Source: Wolfiporia cocos (lineage: Eukaryota > Basidiomycota > Agaricomycetes > Polyporales > Phaeolaceae). Taken from it: DNA of 64,000 bases. Below the pieces are notes generated by a model, which saw nothing but the letters and a program-made list of their open reading frames with translations, had not been told where the DNA came from and did not search any database. How positions within the stretch are numbered: the stretch's first letter is position 1; the number at the start of each line of letters is the position of its first letter. A program made the translations under genes and the position numbers. Below, one piece after another: positions 10,829-22,878 of this stretch. The DNA is taken from the NCBI GenBank assembly GCA_029448655.1, contig JACCLO010000029.1:86239-150238 (forward strand). Reading direction: 5' to 3'.

Positions 10829-11893
10829 ATATAAGAGAGGATAAAGATCACTCTCTGAACGTCGTTCTGGAATGACGTTTCGTACATCGTAAACCAGGAA
10901 TTGCACTGGTTTATGAAGTTCTGCATGTCGGATCGTTCCCCGTCGAATACGTCTGGGGGATTGATCTTTATCATTGGGGGTCGGTAGTACGGGTTCGGCG
11001 CCAGAGGTTGAGGCTGCGGCGCATTCGGTGGTGGAGGTCCTCCTGGGGGTCCTCCTCCTCCTGGGTATCCTCCACCCGGGTTTCCTGGGTTTCCTCCGGG
11101 GTTCCCTGGGTTTCCTCCTCCAGGGGTTCCTCCTCCGGGGTTCGCGGGGGTTCCTCCTCCGAGTCCTCCAGGAGGGGGGGCATTCCCTCCTCCGAGTCCG
11201 AAGTTTCCTCCCAATCCTCCTCTGCTTGTACCTGCGGAGGTTCGTCCAAATAGGCCTGAAGGCCATGTTCCTGGGTTTGTCGTTCCCATTCCTCCGCTTG
11301 GGCTAGTCCAAGACGGATTTCCTCCGCTACCCATTCCGGGTGCGTTCTGTGGGGGGTTTCCAAAGAGGTCTGTTCCTCCAGCCATAGGCCCAATCCCACT
11401 CTGCGCAAAAGCAGATATAAATCCTGGAGGGTCCTGTCCTCCGGTCTGGCTGTTATCTGTTCCTGTAAAGTTTCCAGGATTTCTCCCATCATCTCCGATG
11501 CGCTCAATTCCTGCCATTCCTGTGGCGCCCGAAGGCTGATTCGTATTTCCATCGGCATCGAAGGTTCTGTTGATGGTTTCGGTTTCGTTTTCGGTCAACG
11601 TCGCGGTTGACATCGGAGGGATTTCTCCGAATCGTTCGAACGCTTCACGCGTTATTTCCCAAGCGGTCGTTCCTGCGGAGGGGTATACTTGTACCCACTT
11701 CGATGCCCTATCTTCTCTTGGAATGACAACAATTCCTCCGCGGTTACGGAAGGCTCCAATGGTGTCAGTCCACTCGTATCGGTTGAGTCTGTAGACTCCC
11801 TGAATGTCCTCGGGCAAGAGTTCAATCAGTCGTGCTGGGAATTCTGGTCCGAATATCATATGCCCTTGCACCGTTGTAGGTGAGGGTGTGATA

Positions 11894-11904
11894 AGCTCGA
11901 CCTT
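11894..11904 (-). promoter_or_regulatory. Gypsy-A self-priming PBS
   Basis: One nt after the 5' LTR, the minus strand reads AAGGTCGAGCT, exactly complementary to AGCTCGACCTT inside the LTR (12,230-12,240). A TATATAA box lies about 35 nt upstream of that LTR site. There is no TGG-type match to a tRNA 3' end at the usual place. This is the layout of Tf1/sushi-type self-priming. Confidence 0.7.
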
Positions 11905-11905
11905 C

Positions 11906-12613
11906 TGTTACGGGTCGTATACCCGTTCGTATATTCGAGTCGTGAATATAGATCGTTCTTCTGCACGTAGGCGCGTTGCCGTATGCAAGGCAAATACTCG
12001 TTAGATGCCTTCGGGTCCTAAGTGAAGTCCTTAGGAGATCGGTTAATATCCAATACGCGTTAGAGGATATAATCTGTTCAAATGCGAGTCGAATAGAATA
12101 TAAGACTCGCCTAAGTCCGAGAAGTCAGTGTGCACTTCAAGGACTTAGTCGTTCGGTTGCTCGAGCGAGAAATACTGAGTGTAGTTTCCTACGTTTGAGA
12201 ACGAGTATAAGACTTCTTGTTTATACAACAAGGTCGAGCTGAAGAGCCTCGACGGTAAGTACACGGGTTTATATACTACGCTAGGTTTTAGGGGTCAAGT
12301 CCGTCCCAGATGTCACAGATACTATCTACGCTATAGTACCAAACGTTTGATAAGTATGTAGTGATATATCTACGAACGATATATAGGTATGATGGTGGTT
12401 GAACAACATCTATCAGATAATAAACGATGAAGGTTAAAAGGTGGCAGAGTTGGATCTGCCAAAGGTGAAACGCGCCCTACATGCTAATACAACTGGGGAT
12501 GCGCCCAGTAGAGTCACGAGTAGCCAGGGGGTTGGTTGCGCAACAAGTCCCTGTATCGTATTCGCCCGGTGGTGAGTTCTGTCGATATTCGAAAAATCAA
12601 AATAACCGTAACA
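11906..12613 (-). repeat. 5' LTR of Gypsy-A
   Basis: This 708-bp LTR carries a TATATAA promoter box on the minus strand near 12,275, a GTCGAG/CTCGAC hairpin and the self-primer at 12,230-12,240. The TSD CTCCC follows at 12,614-12,618. Confidence 0.9.
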
Positions 12614-12661
12614 CTCCCCAACCTGAGTTGCCCGAGAAAATAGCCACGGACTGAAGTGGAT

Positions 12662-14410
12662 TAGTGATGTGCCAGGCCCAGCCCAGCTCAAAAGCCCCGG
12701 CTTCGGCCCGGCTTGGATGGCCCATGGCTTTTCAAAACCTCAGGCCAGGCCCTCATTGACAGCTCACGGCTTGGCCCGGCCTAGGTCCCAGCTTGGCCGC
12801 GGCCTACCACTGCTAAGATAATCGTCACTTTAGCTTCAGAGCTTGAGATTCACCTTTGCCAAACCTTTCCCAGATGAAATAGAACCTTTAATCCTCCGAT
12901 CTATAGTAGGATTAAGCATGAAATAATCATTCACTAGCGCAGCATTCAGTAGCGTGCCTGCCATATGGGGGATCATATAGGCGCCCAAAAGTGAGTGGCA
13001 GGCTTCAACGTTGAGGACTTGACTTTTCTGTAGTTTTAAATAAACAAGATAGGTGCACAATGATTGAGTTGAGCATATAACTGGCCTGTATGGGCTTATA
13101 TTGTGCCTGCCAGATATTGTAGCCATTAAGATCCCTAGGCCAGGGCTCAACAGCTTGGCCTGGCCTGGCCTGTATCTCAGGCCGGGCCCTGGGCCGTCTC
13201 TGTCACAAGCCAATTTCCAAGCCTAGTAGAACATCCTAGGTTGACACCCCACTCACGCCTCTTGCACGCTAAAGCACTCCATCCAAGCCCAGCTGGATAC
13301 GTACGGCAATGCTAGTAGAAGCCCTCCGATACACAAGTCACTACGGGCACTAGCAGACCACCAGCAGTCCGAACCTTACACCAGTCCCAGTCCCCGGCAG
13401 TCAGTACAATACTGCCTAGTCCATACAACCTAGTCATGGGCCACCTCTAGGAACCACCAGCGTGGCTAGCACAGCAGTAACCCCAAGACAATCCAGGTTA
13501 CCAGCCATCGCACATACACTACACACTAACTAGAGGAATGACCTATATTATGCACGTGACCTAAACACTACGCCCAATGTCTCACATCTCTTACACCACA
13601 GACACTCGCCATTACTGGCATAGACATTCCCCATTACAGGCAGGCCCCGACCTGTATAGACTTCTGCCCGTGGGATGGCAGCAATCCCATACAAGCACTA
13701 GACCTATGCACCTACAGTCTACGAGTCTACGCCCTACGCCTTCCCTTCAGTACCGCAACCTCTGGGAACCCGGGCCGTGAACGATCGACCCTCAGTACCG
13801 TAACCTCGGGAACCTAGGCCACCAAAAGCACCTTCAGACCACATCTTGTCAAACCACGCCATTGGAATGGTGCACCCCCTGCCTGGGATGGCAGCACATG
13901 ACCTATGAGGAGCACTGGTCGTTATACCCTGATCGACGAAAACCACCGATCATTACACCCGATCGAAGCACTGATCACCACCGCCATTACTGGTATCACC
14001 CGATCGACAAGAACCACTGATCGTAACCCGATCGATTGGCAACCCCCCTGATCCAATCCCATCACACTACGTTGCTATGGACATCTCGCTACGTACCAGT
14101 GCTCCAATGCCATTACCGGCCCCATAGCTTAGACCAATTGTATACCAGCAAGTAGATGACCCCATAGTCACGCGAGCCCCCACATGTACAAACAGTAGTA
14201 ATATATAAGCCAGACAGTCTCGAGCATAAACCTCAGACTTGTCTTGGCCTCTTCTGGCTAGTAGTCCCAAATCAGGAAGGCACCTTTGTGTGAGCCCCCT
14301 TCCCCTGGTTGAGTGCTAGTTAGTAGCGTGTGTCAGTCTCAAGCCGTGCTGTAAAGCCCAGCTTGGCCCGGCCCAGCTCATGGCCCAAAGCTGGGCCTGG
14401 CACATCACTA
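12662..14410. mobile_element. hAT-type MITE copy 1, with a nested solo LTR
   Basis: Terminal inverted repeats start TAGTGATGTGCCAGGC and end GCCTGGCACATCACTA, with more GC-rich inverted sequence inside. An 8-bp TSD AAGTGGAT flanks it (12,654-12,661 and 14,411-14,418), which is the hAT hallmark. Without the nested LTR and its TSD the element is 609 bp, the same length as copy 3. It has no transposase ORF. Confidence 0.88.
13201..14335 (+). repeat. Solo LTR (1,135 bp) inside hAT MITE copy 1
   Basis: It begins TGTCACAA and ends GTGTGTCA, with TSD GTCTC at 13,196-13,200 and 14,336-14,340. A TATATAAG box and a CTCAGACTTGT segment lie near 14,200-14,240, as in the other LTRs. No coding sequence was seen in it. 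Confidence 0.85.
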
Positions 14411-14418
14411 AAGTGGAT

Positions 14419-15789
14419 GGGATGAAGGGTTAAGAAATCAAGAGCTGCTGATGGCAACGTGAGTATACGATTCCAATACAAGTCTTTGTCGATCAATCTG
14501 GGGATCCCTAGTCCTTTGACAAAACTCTCCAAAACCATGAAAGAGAAATTGTCCTGGCCATTCAGGATGACCTGGTTGGAATACAAGGGGCAGAGGAGTT
14601 GATAGAAAAACCTCAATATGAACACATGTTCAGTGATGTAATTGAAGCGGCATGACATGACAGCAGAGGCATGATTGAAGTGATAAATATGAGTGAAGCT
14701 GCCCTGGCCATGTCATGGAGGGCATAAGCATACTGGGTGCCATGAGCAGAGAGGAGGTTGAGAGTGTCACAGACTGCCTCGGGTAAGGCTCTTATAGATA
14801 TCACATGACTTGTTATTGTTTGTCTTAGGTTTGATAAGGTTTAGCTAGAATTCCCTGATACCTTAACAGTCATGCGCCCATACTTACAGTAGTGCCACCC
14901 ATGTGACTCACCTTAGGTAGTGCACAGGCCACCTCTTTAGGGTAGACACAGTGTGTCCCCCTGTATGTACATATAGCGCGAGCTGAGGTCTTACAACCTC
15001 AGTTCTACTATTCTTGGCAACCAGGTCAATCCTCACTACCTCTGCGTGTGCGCCCGCCTGCGTCTTGGCAACACTACTATTCTATACTCGCTAGTCTGTG
15101 GTGCAAGACTGCACATACCGCTGTTGTCAGAAAAATATTTTCTCTCGGGTTCTCCGGGCAGGTCTGGATGTGCCGAGATAGGCGAGGTGTTCGAGGGGTT
15201 GATGTCGAGTAGTTTTACCGGTTGAACGTAGCCTGTAGCGATTTAGAACTGCGGCGGTGCGTCGAATAAAGTGGAAATAATAGACATTGACTCGAAAATG
15301 TTTGTGACCGATTTCCTAAGTCCTAAGCGTACGCCTCGAGCGCAGCCCTTCGTCTGACTTCGTCTGGGTGGAATTCGATGATTTGCTCGTATCTACACAT
15401 CGCCTAAATACATGGAGAGCCACGAAATTTTCTACAACATTTTAAGTGTCCTAAAATTTCGAGTGTGCACCCTACAAGCTAGACAATCCAGAGACGAACC
15501 CTGAGATGGTGAAGACTGTCCTGAAACACAAGCAAATTATTTTATGAGACCGATCACCTGTAGATCTAGGGTGGTGCACCGAGGTTGGAGAGAAAAGACA
15601 TGGAAAAAGCTATAGGAAGGCAGTTGGGGTTGGGCCAGACCTGGCTAGGCTAGAGAGCCTAGGGAAGCGTCAGATGGCACCTGTTTTGACTGGATGAGCA
15701 GCCAGATAGTGCCCGCAGGGCTTTTGCGACATTTCAGATTGTGCATGAGCCAGCGAAGGTTCACTGTACGAGTATGATCGAGGCCGATC
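14419..15789. other. Possible decayed coding segment, an LTR remnant, then unassigned sequence
   Basis: At 14,419-14,800 the minus strand reads as protein-like segments in two frames (for example FNYITEHVFILRFFYQLLC, and SCHAASITSLNMCSY). The first was probably continuous across the MITE site into 12,619-12,660. I do not recognise the product. Around 14,870-15,129 lies a truncated LTR: a TATA-like box, the palindrome CTGAGGT/ACCTCAG near 14,980-15,000, and an end TGTTGTCA. I see nothing in 15,130-15,789. Confidence 0.35.
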
Positions 15790-15877
15790 ATGATCGGTCA
15801 AGCTGTGGCTGAACTACCTCAGATGGGCATTCTGCCTACCAGCTGGCTTTCTGTGGTGTGTTCTGTGTCGTTTTGGT

Positions 15878-16276
15878 GTGTGTTTGATCGTGCCCTGGTA
15901 TTCTTACATGTGTCTAAAGTCTATGGCACATTTATATTGCAGCCGCAGCCACGCGCGAGCTGGAACGGCCAAAGACAATCGAGGCAGGGCACCGGCCGTG
16001 CGGGCCGTCTGGTCCCTTGGGGACACCTGTTCCTGGCCGTGCATGGCATCCCGTGCATGGTCCAGGAGCGCCATCCCTTCAGATATGAAGCTTATTGAGG
16101 AGGAGCTGGACTATAGGTATCAAGTTGCTGAGGATGAAGTGGACGAGCAGTGTGAAGATGAAGAGGGAAACAGGGCAGAAAATTATAAAGACAAGGATGG
16201 GGATTTGGGTCTGGATGAGGACAGAGTTGACAATCTGGATGACCTGCTCAGCAAGAATGGCTTTGCACCACTTTGA
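15878..16276 (+). CDS. Unrecognised ORF with a very acidic C-terminus
   Basis: This 132-codon frame ends with an acidic, Asp/Glu-rich tail (EEELDYRYQVAEDEVDEQCE, then DEDRVDNLDDLLSKNGFAPL). The upstream part is less protein-like, so the real exon may begin near 16,060. Acidic tails like this occur at the ends of several fungal nuclear proteins and transposon-encoded proteins. No domain can be named. It may be the last exon of a broken gene. Confidence 0.3.
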   Translation: MCLIVPWYSYMCLKSMAHLYCSRSHARAGTAKDNRGRAPAVRAVWSLGDTCSWPCMASRAWSRSAIPSDMKLIEEELDYRYQVAEDEVDEQCEDEEGNRAENYKDKDGDLGLDEDRVDNLDDLLSKNGFAPL

Positions 16277-16549
16277 GCAATATACACAGCTTCTCAGATG
16301 TGCTCAGATTTTTGTAGTTTGAGCATTCTCAACATCATGTATACCACTTATTTTGTACATTGTGATTCTACATGATGGTTCTGAGGCCTCTAGGTGTGCA
16401 CCACATTGTGTGGCATATGCCACAGGCTATAGTATATCCACATAGGTAAGCTGCAACAGCACTTTGCAATTCATATGCCAGCCTGACTACCAAACAACAA
16501 TTCTATACCAGTCTGATGATTAGTTTCCCAGTCACACATTGAATTTGAC

Positions 16550-17175
16550 TAGTGATGTGCAGGCCCAGCCCAGCCCAAAAGCCCTGGCTTTGATGGCCCA
16601 CCGCTTTTCAAAACCTCAGGCCGGGCCCTCACTGACAGCTCACAGCTTGGCCCAGCCTGGGCCAGGGCCAAGCTGGGGCCTACCACTGCTAGGATAGTCA
16701 TCACTATAGCCTTGAAAGTTTGAAATACACCATTTTCAATTGTTCCTTGATGAAAAGGAACATTGAGGCCTACAAATTATAGTGGTATTAAGTGTCAAAA
16801 TAACCTTCCACCAGCATGGCATTCAGTAGTGCACCTGCCATATGGGGTATTGTATAGGTGCCCAATGGTGAGTGGCAGGCTTCAACATTAAGGACATGAC
16901 TTATTGGCTTTTTATGTAGTCTGAAATGAACAGCATATAATACTATAGTTTAGTTAAGCATACTACTATCCTGTACAATCTTATATTGTAGTTGCCAGAC
17001 ATTGTAGCCATTAAGGTCACCAGGCTGGGGCTCAACAGCTCAGCCTGGCTCAGCCTGAGATACAAGCTGGGCCCTGGGCCATCTCAAGCCATGTTGTAAA
17101 GCCTAGCTCACCCCAGCCCAAGTAGGGCTTGGCCCAGCTTGGCTCTGGCCTCAAGCCAGGCCTGGCACATCACCT
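16550..17175. mobile_element. hAT-type MITE copy 2
   Basis: It starts TAGTGATGTGCAGGCC and ends GGCCTGGCACATCACCT. The body aligns with copies 1 and 3 throughout, including the conserved middle at about 16,690-17,000. The 8-bp flanks AATTTGAC and AGTTTGAC match at 7 of 8 positions. The copy is more diverged than the other two. Confidence 0.8.
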
Positions 17176-17433
17176 AGTTTGACTGACATTGATAAGATAC
17201 CTTCAGAGTGGCGATTGAATGCTACTCTGCTGTTGATATTATCAGCACTTATCTACAGAGATCAGATCCTTCCTTGATTGGCAAGTACCTCCAGCACTGC
17301 TCCAGCACTGGTAAGTCATCTCTGTCAGGAATTAGAACCAGTTGTAATCACTTCAAATCAGTTCACACCTCATACAGTTCAATCCAAAGACAAACCAGTT
17401 CTACCCAAATCCTATAACCACCCCACATTAATG

Positions 17434-18052
17434 TGTCACAAGAAATTGTGGCGTCATTTTCCCCATTTTTCCATGTTTTTATGCCAAAATGCTGGTTTTT
17501 AGCCGCTCGTAGGACAGCACGTGCATAGGTAGATAAATGCTTTATCTTATCTAGCTACATCACGGTCTTTCGTCATCACTAGGTAACAACGTCACCTTGT
17601 ATTGTAGCACATGACTTGACTGCACACAGACCACACCTTTAGGGCAAGGCAGTTAGGTAGTTAGGGAGTTGCTGCATGTATATATACTTGGTGACGTCTG
17701 AGGTACTCCTCAGACTTAGTATCTCAGCCTAGGGGGTGTGTCCCCTGGCAACCTCTCAAAACCCTCTGCTGCCTGGCTTGAGTGTAACAGCGAACTGCAT
17801 TAGCAACAAGCCCGCTGCTCTCTCCTTGAGGGTGGGGGCCTCTTTCAATATTATTCTTGCTTCACTCTCTGCTCGCTAGTCTGGGGGCATTGTGGTACAC
17901 TCATGGGTTGTGACCTCAGGCATTCGGTGAGGCATCTCAATAGATGCAGCCTCCTGTTCTCCCCTTACGAGGATGGGGGCCCTGTAGGGCGGATATATAG
18001 GATATATAGGGGTTCCCCCGCTTAGGCAGGTAGCATGGTGGTTACCGTGTCA
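17434..18052 (+). repeat. LTR (619 bp) of the 35.6-kb solo-LTR family
   Basis: It begins TGTCACAAG and ends TTACCGTGTCA. It matches 35,606-36,208 over the TATA region, the following CTGAGG/CCTCAG palindrome and the 3' half. I found no matching 5-bp TSD, so it may be one end of a larger lost element or a rearranged copy. Confidence 0.7.
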
Positions 18053-18157
18053 TATCACAACATCTCAGAAGCCCAAGAAACTGTTCTAATACTCCCAACA
18101 AAACAAAGCTACCACAAGGCAATATCTAAACATAAGGTTTATCAAATTCCTGATCTA

Positions 18158-18375
18158 TGTCACAGATCTGGGACATTCTACGAATTTTTCTATATTTTTA
18201 CCTATTTTTCTGGCATTTCTACGAGCTTATTTACACTTACACTTGTAACCGCCCATAGACACGTCCATGTACACAAACAACACATACATAACATGCATGT
18301 CCAAACTAGTTACTCAGCGGACTAGTTCTCCGAAGTCACACCCCTTAGTAATATCCCAATACCAGGCTATGTCAC
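18158..18375 (+). repeat. 5' part of a Gypsy-D-family LTR
   Basis: It starts TGTCACAGATCTGGGACA and follows the Gypsy-D LTR as far as the CCAGGCTATGTCA segment. After that the similarity is lost. The remaining 160 bp to 18,535 hold no gene that I can see. Confidence 0.65.
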
Positions 18376-18535
18376 TAGGGATGACATGGAATACCGTGTG
18401 TATCATGCAATGGGGAATACCCCCCTAATATAACCCTATACTCCTGATGAGGAGGAGCAGGCTATGTCCTGCCTATAAGATGCAGGTCACCATGCATGTC
18501 ATAAGTCTCAGTGGTCGAGTATGACACGGATAACT

Positions 18536-19455
18536 TATCACAAGACGCGCTGCGGACCCAATGCAACGTGCTTATGAGTGGCATAATAGCCACTCCCCCA
18601 AAAGGGCTACGATAACAGCTCATGCTGCTATCGAGGGTCCAGCTATATCTGCAGTTCATATTCCCACGCTCGGCGCCTATTAGACACTCTATGGTGTAGG
18701 CCATGTATGCCGGCGCCACGTACGGGTAATGTACCCTAGTTATTGCTCCGTAACGTCTATGATATTATGCTTTCGCATTATCTGTGACATTACCCCCACT
18801 TCAAGGATTAACCGTCTCTGGTTAAGGAGATAACTTAGGCTGCATCAAGCCGCCCCCGGTACTAAGTATCACTTCTACTATGCTTTGTCATTGTGCCTGG
18901 TGAAGGGTACCCCCAATCCCTTATACCATTTGGCTTATGACGTGTGTGCCAACCTCTTGAAGGCCCGACTTACACCCTGGATTTTGGGTGCGGGTTAAGG
19001 CTATTTAATAGTAGTTTTTACCACGCAAGCTTTGACCAATCTTATCCCCTGATACCTTACGGTTATAGAGGGGCCCCATGATACAGGGGGTCACGTGGTG
19101 GGTACTTTTCCCTCAGCCGCCAGTGGTTCGGAAGCGCCCCAGGCAGTGGAAATATTTGCCACCACCCAGGTTCGAACCGGCGACCGGGTGAGCTGTTATT
19201 ATATCACAAGACGCGCTGCGGACCCAATGCAACGTGCTTATGAGTGGCATAATAGCCACTCCCCCAAAAGGGCTACGATAACAGCTCATGCTGCTATCGA
19301 GGGTCCAGCTATATCTGCAGTTCATATTCCCACGCTCGGCGCCTATTAGACACTCTATGGTGTAGGCCATGTATGCCGGCGCCACGTACGGGTAATGTAC
19401 CCTAGTTATTGCTCCGTAACGTCTATGATATTATGCTTTCGCATTATCTGTGACA
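18536..19455 (-). mobile_element. TRIM-2: second copy of the non-coding LTR element
   Basis: LTRs at 18,536-18,789 and 19,202-19,455 are almost identical to those of TRIM-1. The internal 412 bp also match, including the purine tract and PBS. Unlike TRIM-1, the flanks (TAACT and CATGC) do not form a TSD. Its right side abuts the gag remnant of Gypsy-B. A deletion or inter-element recombination at one edge is the simplest reading. Confidence 0.85.
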
Positions 19456-19847
19456 CATGCAAGAGCTGCGGCCGGAAGGACTGCACAAACATGGAGGGGT
19501 GATGCAATTGGAGGGTGCCAGCATCCAAGGTGGACAATAAGGGGGCTCAGAAATCTACTAGCGGCAACCCCCCCACACCTCATGGCAAAGGTCACATGGT
19601 CCAGGTCACCACAACAGAGATGTGGATCCCAGATGACAGTGACAACTCCATGGGCAACTCCACCGCCCATTCATCCGTGCGCATCACGGAGGTAGAGGAA
19701 CCACTGGCCAGTACACCGGCTCCATCAACAGCCCCAATTGGTCAGCCACCGAATTGGGGCACTACCATTATCCCATGGCATTCAGTTGCCCAGAAAACTC
19801 CTGACCATCCAGCTAGCGAGTCGAATTTTCGCCTTCAGCACATGTGA
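19456..19847 (+). pseudogene. Gypsy-B gag C-terminal remnant
   Basis: A CKSC-like start follows TRIM-2 and may be the remains of the zinc knuckle. The open frame 19,515-19,847 is Pro/Thr/Ser-rich and ends just where the protease frame begins, like the gag tail of Gypsy-D. The 5' remainder of gag is absent. Confidence 0.55.
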
Positions 19848-21784
19848 ATCCTTGCCTATGTGTGCTGTGTACTAGTATAGTTGCCTGTACTGCTGACCTG
19901 CTTGTAAAAAATTGTGAAAATTTATATCACTATTACAAGAATCATGCATGTGATAAGTCCCGATCTTTCCAGATCTGGGTTGACTTGTGGGTCTATGGTC
20001 AGAAAGTGCAAGGCTTGGCTTTAATCGATAGTGGAGCAACGTTATCAGTCATCAACTCAGACTTTGTTGACAAACATCGTCTAGTCACCCACGATAAGAA
20101 AGACCCTTTTTGGATTCATAATGCAGATGGATCATACAACAAAAATGGTCTCATCAATAAGTCAGTTAAAGGATTCATGCAACATGGCGAGCACAAGGAA
20201 AAGGTATTCCTTACCATCATGAAAATCCACAACCACGACCTTATCCTAGGATATGACTGGTTAATTAAACATAACCCCACTATGGACTGGAACTCTGGCA
20301 GTCTGGTATATCGATGTGGGTCTTCATGCCCAGAAGCCTCAGAATCGTCCCCTGATTCGGAAGAAGTTGCACCCGATGACGAAGAGGACAATAATAACAT
20401 CAGCAACATTTGGGATTCTGCGCTAGACACGATTGGAGATGGAAACCCTGATGATCCATTTATCAAGTGGATCGGTACCCTGTCCAATGAGGAATTGGGA
20501 CTCCTCATGGGAATGGTAGGAGAAATCCACCAGAACAGACCAGAAGCTGCAACCGAAAAATGGAAGCAGCTTGTGCCTAAGGAATATTGGGAATTCGGCC
20601 CAATGGTATTTTCGCAAAAAGCATCCGAAAGGATGCCAACACGTAAGCCATATGATCATGCCATCAATTTAATCGAAGGCACTCCATTGCCAACACTGGC
20701 CAAACCATATTCCCTCTTGCCAAAGGAAGAAAATTCCCTCCGTGACTGGATCGCTGAAGAAAAGCGAAAAGGCTACATCTGAGATTCAAGCTCCCCTATG
20801 GCCAGCCCAGTATTTTTCGTTGCCAAGAAAGATGGAACCTTGTGCATGGTAATCAATTACAGGAAGCTGAACGAAATAACTGTGGATAACAAGTACCCTA
20901 TACCCCAGATATCGGACCTTATCAACCAACTCTCAGGTGCATCGATCTTTACTAAGATCGACCTGAGATGGGGTTACAACAACGTCCGTATCAAGGAAGG
21001 TGATGAATGGAAAACAGCATTCATTACTAAACAGGGGTTGTACGAAGCCATGGTTATGTATTTCGGTTTCAAGAACGTGCCAGGGACTTTCCAAGCAATG
21101 ATGAACGACGTCCTAAAGGATTTCATTGCCACCGGAAAAGTCATAGTCTATCTGGACGACATACTGATCTTTGGCAACGACTTAGCGGAACACCGCAAAA
21201 TCACCAAGGCAGTCCTGAAAAGGCTGCGGGACAATGATCTATATGCCAAACCCGAGAAATGCTTCTTTGAAAAAAGTAGCATCGACTATTTGGGTATGAT
21301 AATTTCTAAGGGCAGAGTCGAAATGGACCCCTCGAAACTATCAGGAGTATTAGATTGGCTGACCCCAACCAAGGTGAAGGAAGTTCAAGCCTTTTTAGGC
21401 TTTGCGAACTTCTATCGGCGGTTTATTCAGGACTTCTTGAAAATTGTGAAACCCCTGACAACACTCATGAAGAAGTCGGAGAAATGGCATTGGGATGAAG
21501 CACAGGAAGAAGCTTTCCAAAAGCTCAAGGCGGCCTTTACAACTGCCCCCATCTTACATATTCCGGACAAAATTCAGAAATTCCGTATAGAAGCCAACAC
21601 ATCAGACTTTGCGACTGGAGCAGTCCTAACGCAATGGTCACCAGATAGTTGGAAATGGAATCCTTGCGCCTTCTATTCCACAGGCATGACTGCCCCGGAA
21701 CGGAACTACAAAATTTATGACAAAGAGATGCTAGCCATAATTCGAGCATTAGAAGAATGGCAACATTATCTCGAAGGTCACCCG
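19844..21784 (+). pseudogene. Gypsy-B pol part 1: protease, RT, start of RNase H
   Basis: The protease has the intact active site ALIDSGATLSVIN (near 20,020-20,060) and LILGYDWL. The RT follows in the same frame after the TGA at 20,780-20,782 (GYI-stop-DSSSP; Gypsy-D reads GYIRHSKSP, so a CGA-to-TGA change fits). RT motifs are DLRWGYNNVRI, MYFGFKNVPGTF and VIVYLDDILIF. RNase H begins with RIEANTSDFATGAVL, where Gypsy-D has EADSSDYATG, so a catalytic Asp became Asn. The frame stops at HYLEGHP, where LARD-C is inserted. Apart from the stop and the Asp change the frame is intact. Confidence 0.88.
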
Positions 21785-22878
21785 TGACACAGATGGCTCT
21801 GTGGGACTCACCAAGCCAGTATCCTGCGATGAACTAGGCGACTTAGGTGAGGAAGAGGTTATCAGACGCAGTAGGAGGTAGGAGGTTCTTCTACGGCGTA
21901 CGCCGAGAAGAATAGAACTGAAGTTAAAGAGCGCTTGGCTCCTACTTATATACATTGTGTCGGGAGGGCACGTGCTACTAGCTAGCGGTTGCCTTACCGG
22001 GTTATGTGGCTTTGCCAAGTGGCGAAGCTTTATCTTATCTGATGTTTAGTTACTCTATCTAGAATGGCCGTGGAAGGCCCTAATGGCCGACCCAATCGTA
22101 ATAGAGGGATTATGTCTTATCTGTGATACTAACGCGGGCGCAGCCCGGGTATAGGTGAAGCCGGTTGCCGGATACCTTGCGGCATAATGGCGATTGGCCG
22201 TGCTTCGTTGGATGACCAAGGCGAGACGCCGAGGTCGTTATGCCATTGGACGGGTAGTACCGTGGCATGTGTTACAGCCCGGTCCGGATGGTTACCGGGG
22301 CATGTATTGGTCTTAGCCGTGAGGCGAGGACCGGTGTTTGGGCAGCGCCGTGATGGCAGAAGCCCGGGACTTGGAGAACGCCGAGTCCGTGAGATGGCCG
22401 AGAAGGCCGAGCCTATAGCGATATTGCCTTGATGCTAATATAGTGCTATTTGGCCGTGTTGCCATTATTATGCGAAGGCGTGGCGCGCCTGAGGTGCCAT
22501 TGTGATCAAGGATCTTATGGCGGTGGGAAGCCGGGAAGGCCGACCCAATAGTACAAGGCCGCGAGGCACTGTTTGTACATGTGGACATTATTATGCGAGC
22601 GTGCCGCGCTCGGCCTATCATTATGATCTACGATCTATGACGTGGCTGGTCTTGCTCTGACGGGCGAGACCTTTATGACGTAGCTGTAACTATGCTATTG
22701 GACCGGAAGGTGCCGTAGCGTTATGTATGCTGGTCATGTGGTGATAAGCCCAGTTAAGAGCTTGTCGTGGTGGCAATGGGAGTTAACCCGTAGATAACTT
22801 GTAGTTAGACGTATAAATCCCAGGTAAATTGCTATAATCGTAGGAAAAATGCTGTAAGCCCCAGATAAATCTGTGACA
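21785..22878 (-). repeat. 3' LTR of LARD-C
   Basis: This 1,094-bp LTR appears identical to the 5' copy where compared. The TATATAAG box and primer site lie near 21,900-21,955 on the minus strand. Confidence 0.92.

Larger units (their letters stand above)
9074..11859 (-). pseudogene. Gypsy-A gag, split by TRIM-1
   Basis: The first ATG in the frame is at 11,859-11,857. The N-terminal part is followed by a long Gly/Pro-rich low-complexity stretch (about 10,980-11,300) and the start of a capsid-like domain (INPPDVFDGERSDMQNFI) ending in ILSYI at the TRIM-1 junction. Beyond TRIM-1 the pre-insertion frame reads on (GKTGPWKQNY) to a stop near 9,840. Capsid and linker segments continue in other frames. 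The 9,074-9,541 segment has the nucleocapsid knuckle CFTCHQPGHMSTDC (CX2CX4HX4C) near 9,285-9,330 and an acidic tail. Besides the insertion there are therefore at least two frameshifts. Confidence 0.8.
3209..12613 (-). mobile_element. Gypsy-A: full-length, inactivated Ty3/gypsy chromovirus-type retrotransposon
   Basis: Two direct LTRs (3,209-3,915 and 11,906-12,613) with termini TGTTACGG and CCGTAACA enclose minus-strand gag, protease, dUTPase, reverse transcriptase, RNase H, integrase and chromodomain, then an extra 3' ORF. The TSD is CTCCC (3,204-3,208 and 12,614-12,618). A purine tract (aggaggggctga on the minus strand) abuts the 3' LTR. A self-priming PBS abuts the 5' LTR. The element carries frameshifts in gag and dUTPase, two TGA stops in pol, and a protease active-site Asp-to-Asn change, so it cannot move on its own. 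TRIM-1 is inserted in gag. Confidence 0.92.

Noticed and set aside
10971..11558. ORFs rich in Glu/Pro and Arg overlapping the Gypsy-A gag linker
   Set aside because: They are alternative frames of the Gly/Pro-rich low-complexity region. The gag frame has capsid-like sequence downstream.
22187..22621. Identical ORF pairs at 22.2-22.6 kb and 27.1-27.6 kb, which could look like a duplicated gene
   Set aside because: They lie wholly inside the LARD-C LTRs and are identical because the LTRs are. No protein motif occurs in them.
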